This document shows, in pieces, positions 11,695 to 23,600 of a stretch of 64,000 bases of DNA. A program made the translations under genes and the position numbers. The stretch is from Sanderia malayensis. Lineage: Eukaryota > Cnidaria > Scyphozoa > Semaeostomeae > Pelagiidae. The notes beneath the pieces are model-generated. The model was not told the DNA's origin, did no database searches, and worked only from the letters and a program-made list of their open reading frames with translations. Within the stretch, counting starts at the first letter, position 1. Every line of letters begins with the position of its first letter. The stretch is from contig RQOL01000882.1 of NCBI GenBank assembly GCA_013076295.1, forward strand, positions 1,674,001-1,738,000, written 5' to 3'.

Positions 11695-14600
11695 TTATCC
11701 ACAAGCCTCGCTTTGATTATCTGTCGCATTGTTCTTATTGTTGCCTTGGTCATGTCCGGCGTCACCATTGCAAACTGTTAATTGAGTCTCTTGGCCTTTT
11801 AACTGTTGGGCAAATTTAGCACATCGCTTTTTGTGCGTGGACCAATGTAATTCTTGGCAATTCCTGCTACAATAATCAACCTGGACAGAGAAGCAAAGAC
11901 AGACAAAATCGATTATAGTTGTAAACAATGCAATTCAATGCAGTATGAGGCAATGATGAATAACAACAATGCAATTCAATGCAGTATGAGGCAATGATGT
12001 ATAATAACCATGTTTTTCAAGTTACTTCTAACCAATGACTCCCCTGATAACTAAAGCCTATTCTTAAAGTGCCCCTACGGCTTTATTTTGTTGGCTAAAA
12101 CTATAGATTTGAATGCGTTGAATTTGACACTGTTTATATTTTCTTGATCTGATGAGTAGTTGTTGAGTTACGAGCGTTTATATTCACACCTTCGTGTCCC
12201 ACTTTTAGGACTGGGTAGAGTCCACTATGACATCATAGTTGGAACACATCAAATTTACAACCGAATCTACAATCTACAAGCGAAGCTTTGCGATAAATTG
12301 AGCATTTTAGTTAGCTTTCAACAATATACAGTTTCCTTGTAGAAACAGTGTTAGAGCGCCTCGTAATAAAAAAACCGTCAAAATGGTTCTCTATAAAACA
12401 TCATGTACAGCAGTTCGTAATGAACACGGGCGGTATATGCCTATACTATAACTATATGATAAAACTATAACTATAACTGTATGATAAAACTATAACTATA
12501 ACTGTATGATAAAACTATAACTAGTATAACTGTATGATAAAACTATAACTATAACTGTATGATAAAACTATAACTATAACTGTATGATAAAATGAAGCAC
12601 ATACCACTTTGCATTTTCCACATTTCTTAACATCTTCTTTACGACCACATGTCGCACAAGTTTCCGAGAAATTTGCACTACAAATAAAATTACAACAGAA
12701 TCAAGCAATCGAAAATTTTCTGCCTAGGCAGTTGCTAGAGGTAACAAATACGATACAAGTCGAGGGGATGCAGTAATTTGTCCACCATGCTGTGTTCCGT
12801 CTCTTATGTCACAATTTACTCGTGAAGGCCTAATGTCCGATACGCATTAACTAATTTTTGAAAATATTTCAAGCCACGCTCTTACCAGTATATCGAGAAG
12901 TTAAGAACTAAAATTTTGTTTTATCTGTGATAAAGACATCCACGTTGAAACCACAATGCTTGAAAGTGAATCAGCGTCAAAATATTGGTTCAATTTATTT
13001 GTTAACGTGACTGCATGAATCTACCCCTCCCCCAGCCAATTTTACCCCGCCCCCAATCGGTAATTATGCACCAAAATGGGTATATTTTAAGACAGGCTAA
13101 ATTGATAACTGAAGGGTATATGTAAAGGCATATGTGAAAGTATTTCTAAAGGGATAAAATTACCTTTGTAGGCCATTGATTGATTGAGTTAGTGCAGAAA
13201 GTGCATTTATTTCTTTGCTCTAAAATGTCAAAATAAAAACAATGATACATAGTAGCTACAGGGCGTCGTGGCATGACCCACCCTGTGAAAGCAAAATCGT
13301 TGGATTTGTCGGAAATTTTGGAGATTTTTCCACTTTGTCGGAAAATTTTCAGCGTTTGACTCACTTTTCGGAAATTTTTCGTGTTTGGCCCACCCTAAAA
13401 TTCAGGTCCCGCGACGCCCCCAAATAGCTATATAACGCAAAGTCAAGAAATGGGTAAGATTAGTCCGACTGCTAAAAGACAAAGAAGCATTGGCAGTTTT
13501 TAATAGCAATGCAGGACACGATGAAGTAAATAATGAAAAAGGTGCAAAAATAGAAAATGCATACCCGTCAAATAGGCAATAAAAAAGTCGAATTAAAGAA
13601 AAGATTTCAAGAAATTTTTCCCATCATTATCAATGTTTCCGTTTGTCTGTTCAGTGATTTTCATGGTAAGAATATAAGTTGATCATGTTATTAAAAGGAT
13701 TGTTTATGAGTGCGACATTTCAAGAGATACTTCTCTCTTCATTGGGCGTGCAATATGGTTACCTCCCCGATTGCTCTCATTGTGACAGTCGCTAAACAAA
13801 CAAACACCACAATTTCATTAGAACATAGTTACCTTTTCAGGATCAAGTAAGCTTGCCTGGAAAGTTTGAAACAAATTGGATTGTTGAAAGGGAAAGGTTA
13901 TGATGGATTCTAGGATGAAATCTTGAATAACGAGTTGGAAGCCATCTTCTTGCCGACCTTTGACCAACCTTGAAAGTAAATAGAAATTCAAGGTAACTAT
14001 TGCTTCATACTAAAACTCATTATGTATATTTTTATCTTACTTTATATTTACTCATCTTTATCTTAATTTATCCTTACTTGACTTCATCTTACTATATCTT
14101 AATCTGTCTTTATCTTCATTTATCTTTTCTTGTCTTTATCTTACTATATCTTAATCTGTCTTTATCTTATTTTGTATTTTTCTTACTTTATCTTTTATTA
14201 TCTTACTTTATCATTACCTGTCTTTCTCTTACTTTATCTTTTTTTATCTTTATCTTACTTTATCCATACCTGCTTTTATCTTACTTTATTTTACCTGTCT
14301 TTCTCGCACTTTATCTTGACCTGTCTTTCTCTTACTTTACTTTACGTTTGTTTATCTTATTTTATCTTAATATGTCTGTATCTTAATTTATCTTAATATG
14401 TCTGTATCTTGATTTATCTTTTCTTGACTTTATCTTACTTTATCGTTACCTGTCCTTCTCTTACTTTATCTTTACCTATCTTTATCTTACATTATCTTTA
14501 CGTTTGTTTATCGTATTTTACCTTTATCTATTTTAATCTTACTTTTTGATGAAGGCCGTGATGCCATCTTGCTTTTCGCCTGAACCTTTCCTCCATTTTT

Positions 14601-17600
14601 GGCACTTTTGAAGAATACACAAGAAGTAATGAATCTTCAAAGCAACAACTTCTCTGATGTCATTCTTGTAAAGTTTATCACGGATCAGATCTAGTGTCTT
14701 CTCAACTGATGCGAAATTGTCAAGCAGAATAATGTGATCTCTGATGAAGTTGCAAACCTGAATAACAGAAAAGAAATCGCATTTACAATCCCACACTGGC
14801 ATAGTTATCAGATCACCTTGCGGCAATAACTGTTCTTGTTGTTGAAACGTGTTGAAGCAAATGTTGATGCAAGAACGTTTATGGTGGCAGCAATTGCTAC
14901 AAGAGGAAGAACTGTTCTTGTTGAAACAATTGTTGCTGCAAGAACGTTTATGGTTCAGCAATCTTTGCTGCAAGAATTGTTCTCGTTGAAAAATTGTTGA
15001 TGCAAGAATACTATTGTTGCATCAATATTCTCTGCCCATCCCAGACAAACTAATCACAGGGACTCCAGTCAAATAATGTAGAGTTAGTAGAAATTAACCG
15101 TAGAGAAATAATAGATATTTAGATGCAAAATAACTGGATGGGTGTACAGTCGACTCTCGCTATCTCGAACTCGCAGGGGATATGTAAATTTGTTTGACAT
15201 AGCGGGAGTTCGAGATAACCGAGTTCGATATAGCGACATTTCTACTGTATAATTACAGTCAGAATAAAAAAGGTGGGTGAATAAATGCGCCACCGCATAT
15301 GAAAAACGATTACTTGAATTGTCACACACAAAATCTCACACAAGTTGTTAATCGCAGTTACGATTTAATTTGCAAAAATCAATTTTAAAAAACCTGCTTC
15401 ACTGTCTTCATATTTTGTGCAATAAATGAAGAAAAAAAGTGTAAGGACGATAAAAGAAAGGAAAAGTTATAAAAATTGACCATGTCCACTGGTCATTACT
15501 AAAATGATTCTAATAAATGCTTATTAAATTTCTCAGACTTTAAGCGGGGCGTTTACTGGAGGAACATTTTAAAGAGGCGGTTCATTGAAAGAGCAGTTTA
15601 AAGAGACAAGGTTCACGGGAGAAGAGGTTGTTCGTTAGAAAAACATTCAAAAGTTAGACGCTTATTCAAAGGGGTATTTTAAAGGGACATCTATAAACAA
15701 AGGCGTGTTAAAATAGAACAGGGGAACTTAAGACAAAAGCATTAATCAGAAGCATTACGATATGTGGCCTAATCTCTTGTTTTTGTTGTTGATCTTTTTA
15801 GCCGACGAATCGTCTGTATCGAATAAAGATTCTTCGTCTTGACAAATTAACAAATCTTCGTGTTGGATAAACGAATCTTCTGCGATAGGAAACAACGTAT
15901 CTGCGATAAGGAACGATGTATCTTCTGCGGGAGGGAAGGACGTATCTTCTGCGAGAGGGAACGACGTATCTTCTGCGGGAGGGAACGACGTATCTTCTGC
16001 GGGAGGGGACGACGTATCTTCTGCGGGAGGGGACGACGTATCTTCTGCGGGAGGGAACAACGTACCTTCTGCGGGAGGGAACGACGTACCTTCTGCGTGA
16101 AGTGACGGGCCTGAAACAAATGACAAAAAAATTAAAGCATGAATGCAGAGCATAAGAGAAATGTACCAAAACAAAGCAGATAAAACTCTTGTTGGAAGCT
16201 GCAATAGGGAACAAAGGTCTATGGGACACCTGAAAATTGCATTCGCTAATGCTATGCTTCTCCACACTTTGTTCCCTGTGAGCAGAATCCAACCCCCCAC
16301 TTCCCCCAAACAATGTTGTCTTGTGCACCAGTCCTTTCTCATCACCAAAGCCAAAAGAATTTCGGCGATATTGAAAATAACCGCCTCTGCAGACAACATC
16401 GTTTCGGGGGAGGGGGAGGGGAATGAAGTATGCGTGTAAAACTTGCTAAAATCCTCGGTGTCCCAGGACTGTTGTCCCCTATTGTATGTGCGTGATGAAC
16501 CTCTGATGGTCGGAAATACAAAATGGAAATTCCTGTCACTGAATTTTATTGCAAAAACTAGCAAAAGGGTAGGATGCGTTCTGCTGTCATTATTCCTCAA
16601 ACATGTAGTATACAACGCAACCCTGCCATAATCCATATAGTCGCTTTATCTTGATTGGGGCCCGTCAATAAAAGAAATCACTGTTGCCAGTTGGAAACTG
16701 TAGGACGTGCTACAGTCTCCAACTGGCAACAATATCGACAAACGATCAAACTGGTTCATAGAATCATTACTGCAAGAGAAGAAATGAAAATGGTAAATAA
16801 AAGAGTAACTCCTTACCTAGCGGTGGGTGGCATAATCGTTTTGGGTTTCTTCGTTGTTACTACGGGTAATGGAGGCTGTACTGTATTTGGAGCAGTCGTT
16901 TTTATTTCCGGTGGTTCAATGGTAACAACTTCAGTAGTTGGCTTAACTTCCGGTGGTTCAATGGTGACAACTTTAGTTGTTGGTTTCACATCCGGTGGTT
17001 CAATGGTTATAGCTTCAGTGGTTGGCTTCACATCCGGTGGTTCAATTGTGACTACTTTAGTTGTTGGCTTCACATCCGGTGGTTCAATGGTTATAACTTC
17101 AGTAGTTGGCTTCACATCCGGTGGTTCAATGGTTATAACTTCAGTAGTTGGTTTCACATCCGGTGGCTCAATGGTGACTACTTTAGTTGTTGGTTTCACA
17201 TCCGGTGGTTCAATGGTGACTACTTTAGTTGTTGGTTTCACATCCGGTGGTTCAATGGTTATAGCTTCAGTGGTTAGCTTCACATCCGGTGGTTCAATGG
17301 TGACAACCTCAGTAGTTGGCTTCACATCCGGTGGTTCTATTGTCACCACACGTTTAGGATTGGTTGGTTTGGCAGTCTTTTTTTCACCTGGTAAAGGAGG
17401 ACGCAGTGTCGCATCAGGCAATGGTGGTGGGGCCAAGGTCACTGGTGGAATTGGTGGAATTGGCGGAATGGGTGGCTTTAGTTCCGTTTGTTGCTTACCA
17501 CCGCCATCCAAACTAGCTGAAATAACAAATTTCAAGAGAGTGTTATTTTCAAACACCAAAACACCTATTTTTACAAAAAATAAGTACTCAAAAATCAGAA

Positions 17601-20600
17601 AAATCAGAAAGTATCCGCGGCAAAAAATTCAAGAATCTGATTTAATATGGAAAACATACAAAAATCCAGAATTTATATTATTTTATCTTGGGAATACAAA
17701 TTGTTCAACTTTGAAAGGTTTCAAAAATCCAGTACTGGATTTTGAAGTTAAGAAATTTTCCAGCACTATACTGGAAACTTTCTTAGCTCCTTGATGAGCT
17801 GAGTACTGCTTTCAAAACACTTTCGTATAAAAACATCTAATTCTCCTTCAACGAACTTCCTACAACCATTCCCACAGCAGAAAATACAAAATTCTTCCAA
17901 ACAAATTATAAACAATTTCAGTAACGCCCGACAATAAAAAATCGTTGCAATATATTAAATATCTATAATAATAGGCACCTTGATCATACAATCGAAATAA
18001 TGTGAACTGTAATAAAAAAAATAAATGTTACCCACCTTGACTATTCTCTGTGTTTCCAGAACTTTTCTCTGCGTCAGAACTTATCAATAAAATTGAAAAC
18101 AAAAAGCAAAGCAAAGTTTTGGCCATGGCGAAAAGAAAATCTTCGTTTTCCAAACTGAGTTGGTCAAATGCAAACGAAAGTGTTATGAAAAGACAAACAA
18201 ATCATGAATATAAATAATTCCTCGCAGACGAAAGGGGGCACTACAAGCCCCCGAGCCTACAGCCGCACGTATTTTCAAAAATCAAAATAGAAAACAAACA
18301 ACGCATGTCAGAACTATGGAGGAAATAAAAGGGAGTACCAGCATCGTGGCCCATTCCGATATTCAAAGAGCAAACTAAGTTGTCCACTTAATTGACCAAT
18401 TAGAAAAATCAGCAAAATAACTCTTCAAAGAGATGAAAGAGATGGATGAAAACATTCTACCATCTCATCCCTTCTTCCCCTTTGCTCCTCTACCTCTTTG
18501 TCCCATCTTCCCCTTTGTCCCCCTTGCTCCTCTACCTCATTGCCCGCCCTTCCTCTTTGCCCCTTTGCTCTTCTACATCTACTGTTTAATGAAACATATT
18601 AAACACTGTACACATCTTTCTTTTACGAAAAAGGCAATTCTGTACACGCTTTTTCCCAAGTAACCAAATGACACTAACATTTAACGAGCTGATACTACTA
18701 AAAACAAAGCCCCTAGGTAACGTTCCAAAATAAAATGCGTCTCTTTGCGTCTATGTAGTCTTTGATTGCAAAGTGGGGCGATTCAAATTAGGAAGCTATC
18801 AAAGAACGTTTAACAGTAAACTTGGTCAAAATAGGCCGCGAAACAAGGTACTTTAAGAGGTACTCTTAAAGTTGGCCTTGATGTTGGCTCTTTATGAAAA
18901 GACGTGTATCATGGGGCAGGCTTTCGGGTTGTGCGCCGCAAAAGGACCGACAGATCTTGAAGGATTTTGTTGCGGCTGTTCAGCAAAGACCGCTGCAAGC
19001 TCAAATTACTTGCGGTGCGTAATCGTGATTGTGAATTGACGTGAAAAAGCTGTTCTTTAAGCGAATGAATAACAAGAGAAAAGTAAAAGAGAGCCTTAAA
19101 AATATCTGAACACTGCTTCTTTTCTTGTTACTACGTCAAAAATGACTTGGCCCGTATGTAGTGTAATGTGTTGAGATGGCATTTGGAAAGAAAAAATGAA
19201 TGAGAACAAATTGGAATGGGGTGGGTCGTCTTGTTTATGAAGCTGCATTGCGCAAATGCATCAAAAAGAGCAAATTATTTCCATTGCGAAGGGAAGACAG
19301 AATAACAATAGTTCTCCATGTCCGCCTTCAACATTTAAGGGAGAAGAATAAAGGAGGATACAGAAAAACATTCCTTTATTTTCAAGGTACTTACGTTTAC
19401 TGGATGTAAATTTGTGATGTTGACAAATTTCTGCAACGGTTCGGCTAAAATTGGCGGCAATTTCGGCTCTTTCTCCAGACCTCCAAAAAACAGATGATAT
19501 CAGATATACAACACACCCCGTTAACTGTAGTAGGTGTTCAGGGGCGCAGATGAGAGTTCACACCCCCCCCCCAAAGTTTTTAAAACCCGGCCCCAGTTAC
19601 TATTTTTAGTGATGAAGTTGGTCCCGATCCAGCTGTGGGCTTGAACTGTTTCTTGTTTTCAATTAAACCGAGTTGTACCCTGGGTTGTACAATTTGGAAA
19701 CAATTTGGTCTTTTAATCGCACCCCCCTGAAAAAATGTTGGATTCGCGCCCCTGTCGGTGTTAACCTTACGTTCGTGCATATTACCGAAATTTAACTAAA
19801 TTTCGTTTAACAGAACATTATCAACGCTTATTCATATGCGAGTAAGCAAGAAATAATTGAAAGAACTCCTTAAAGACAAACATTGACAAGGACAGTACAC
19901 CCATTCTTTTTTGCCAAGAAACTATGCAAAATTTGATCCCAGGGCTTCTTACTTTCTTAGGGTTTGGTACCTAATTATGGTACGAAACGTTTCTTAGCAA
20001 ATCTCTTAAAATTGTTGAGATTCGTTACAAATATGTGGGAATGAAGTGCGCAAATTGTTTTTAACATTTTTTCTCGTTAAAACAACATAACAAGATTCTT
20101 AACTTCGTTCAGTGACACAAAATCTCCTACCAAGGTTTCCTATTTTTGAAAATAAGGGCCTACGGTTTCTTATAAAGGGTTTCTTATAAAAATAAATGGG
20201 TGTATTCAACCATACCCTAAGTTACTTGACTTTTGAAGCAATTAAATTCTAGCAAAACTGGTTACCTTGTGTTCGAGTGTAGTATTCTATTACAGATTTT
20301 GAAATGTAGTTGTTGATTAGGCTGACACAGCCATGTCTTCCTGAAAACAAACAAACAAAGTATTGGTAAACAAAGTTCAAGCCAGCAAAAAAGTCAACAC
20401 CAACAAAAGCAAATGATATAGTTACTTAATAAAAATTTGCAACAAATTCTATTGATCAAGTTAGAAAACAGGCGCAGTTCGTTTATACCTCCCACCCCTT
20501 GTAACAATGTTTCTGCATCTATACAGTAAATGGTTGAATAGACCCCCAACTCCGAATGAGCCCCCCTAAATAAACCTCCATAATTATTGGCAAGGATGGT

Positions 20601-23600
20601 GAGATAAAAGTATCGGCATATTGTGTTGCAAATAGCAGCGATCTCAATCCAATGGCTTTATTGATTGACTGAGTAAAACATAGGCAAATCTTTTAGCCAT
20701 GACTGATGTGCCAATTCTGGCTACTCCCAGCGACAAACACAATTTTGTCTTTGTTATTATCTTGCACTGCACCATATTTAACATTTCCTTAACTTTGATA
20801 TTCTGGGCATGATCTTTCAAAGACTGCATGTATCAGTTTACTTCACCATGTTAACTCTTATCGGCATCTGAACCGATAAGACCTTCCACGGTGAAGTGAA
20901 CAATTACAGTTCTATCAATTCCATAATTTGTTGTTTGATCTCCTCCAAGGCTACTCCCGCAACAAAGACAATTCTGTCTTTGTTATTATCTTGCACTGCA
21001 CCACATTTAACATTTCCTTAACTTTGATATTCTGGGCATGATCTTTCAAAGACTGCATGTATTAGTTCACTTCTCCATGCTAGCTCTTATCGGCATCTGA
21101 ACCGACAAGACATACCATGATGAAATGAACAATTACAGTTCTATTAACTTCATCTCCTCCAATCTTTGTTGTTTTGCATTTAACAATTCTTCTCAAAATC
21201 TCTTCCAAGGCTACTCCGGCGACAAACGCAATGCTGTCTTTGTTATTATCTTGCACTGCACTATATTTAACATTTCCTCAACTTTGATATTCTGGGCATG
21301 ATCTTTCAAAGACTGCATGTATCAGTTCACTTCACTATGCTAGCTCTTATCGGCATCTGAACCGATAAGAACTTCCACAGTGAAGTGAACAATTAGAGAT
21401 CTATTAGTTACATAACTTCATTTCCTCCAACCTTTGTTGTTTTGCATTAAACAATTCTCTGCAAAATCTCTTCCAAGGCTACTGCCGCGACAAATGTTAA
21501 ATATGCTGCAGGATAATAGCAAAGACAATTCTGTCTTTGTTATTATCTTGCACCATATTTAAAGTGTTTGTGCAAAGATACAAGGCTCTGTTTAAAAATA
21601 GATCGAAACTCATTTCAATATAGACATGCGCAGTACACCGTCACATAAACTGAACTGATCACATGAATATTTTGAGATCAGTGATGAGAACGGGAAGGGA
21701 ATGCTAAGTGTGGCAACAACAACAGGCCTAATGTTGGCCAACATCCACTCCGCGGCATCTCCAAGAGAATCAAAATGTAAACGACGTTTTATTCCGTCAA
21801 ATTTCTCTCACAATTTCTTCGCTCTATCACCATATCCAAGGTGTATGTGGTGTGCCTTTCCAGGTCTCTTACCGGCACGTTTGGCAGCTTTTCTTGGCGG
21901 AGAACGAAGCTGTGGATCACTGTCCACCATTTCCCAGTTCACTAATTTCATGGAAGAGAGAGACTGTTCATGTGAAAAAATTACATCTTCCCCTTTGCGC
22001 TTCTCTGATTGGTTAATAAACCAAATCAATTTTTAGCAGTTGCGAAAGCACACCGTTTAACCTTGCAGATTCCTTTTACATTTCCTCAACTTTGATATTC
22101 TGGGCATGATCTTTCAAAGACTGCATGTATTAGTTCACTTCACTATGCTAGCTCTTATCGGCATATGAACCGATAAGACCTTCCACGGTGAAGTGAACAA
22201 TTACAGTTCTATTAGTTCCATAATTTGTTGTTTTATCTCTTCCAAGGCTACTCCTGCGACAAAGACAATTCTGTCTTTGTTATTATCTTGCACTGCACCA
22301 TATTTAACATTTCCTCAACTTTGATATTCTGGGCATGATCTTTCAAAGACTGCATGTATCAGTTCACTTCACCATGCTAGCTCTTATCGGCATCTGACGC
22401 GACAAGACATACCATGATGAAATGAACAATTACAGTTCTATTAGTTCCATAATTTCATCTCCTCCAATCTTTGTTGCTTTACAATAAACAATTCTTCTCA
22501 AAATCTCTTCAAAAAATTTTCTTGCTTCCTTGATTCTTCCACCAATCTGTTTTCTTACAACTGGTAGGAGACTTTCAGCAACATAGACATTTCAAATATT
22601 TCTTCATATCAATTGGCCAGTCATAATACAAGCATTTAGTTTTCTTCTCAGATTAGGATCCAGCACTGGAGATCCATTTTATTTTATCTTCTTCAACCTT
22701 TCTTTATTCATTTCAAAATATTTTCTGATATTTCTTGTCAAATCAGAAACATTATACAACAAAACCATTTCCGCCAAACCAAACAGATTTGCAGCTGAGC
22801 TTAATTTTCACATCCGTACTCTTCATTCTCAACCATTTCAAATTAATTGTCTTTATTTTTGTTGTTGATTTCATTGGTGTTGTTTTTGATGTTGATTAAT
22901 CCAGATTGGTTTAAAGAAAAGAGCAATTATCAAATAATGTTGCGATAACTGTTATGAATAAGCCCCGTTTGTCTTCTGCGAAGCTGTTTTCATTATTTAA
23001 TTCCATCCAGCCAATGTTGAAATAATGTGGCTATTGCATTGAATAGAAACCCAGCCAAAAATTCATTTGTGCAAATAAATCCCAACCTCTGTGGTGGGGA
23101 TATTCAAGCATTTACAGTAATACAGAATAAAAAAAGATTTCATATGATTACTGTAGCGAGATGATAATTTTTTGAGATTTACCAACAAAGGCTCCCATCA
23201 TAGTAGCTGTCTTCTTGATTTTATTCTCTGCATCTGGGTTGGCTCCAGACTCCAACAACAATTTAGTGGTCTCCTCAGAACCTGAGTAAAATGTAAACAT
23301 AATAAGTACTTTAATCATAACAGTTGTAAACAGAGTTTAACTGGGTGCTGCTCGGGTGTGTGTTATAACAGTGCACCATGATAATGCAGGGTTGAAATGC
23401 GAACGCGCATTGACTCATTCTCGTAATTAGAAAATCTATGCACACGATTCCAGATATTAATTTTGGCGAGTGTGTATCTATCGGTGGCGAGTCTCCAAGC
23501 AGATGTCGCTGGATATGTACAGTTATAGCCACTGTTGGCCCTCATCACCCCGGCGTACAAACAGAGTCAGTAGCTGAATACGATAAGGTAAATGGTTTTT

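Noticed and set aside
12436..12592. CRISPR-like array
   Set aside because: Units are directly tandem without unique spacers and the genome is animal.
14000..14396. Leu/Tyr-rich membrane protein on the forward strand
   Set aside because: Low-complexity TTTATCTTAC repeat in an ANKMY2 intron.
15755..16636. Acidic PPAEDTS-repeat frame on the minus strand
   Set aside because: Splice phase from the preceding exon selects the RRRYVVPS frame, and unit differences are non-synonymous in this frame.
16655..17794. Forward TSGGSMV-repeat frame
   Set aside because: Antisense shadow of the VVTIEPPDVKPTTE exon; no signal peptide, splice sites or decayed-unit pattern supporting it.
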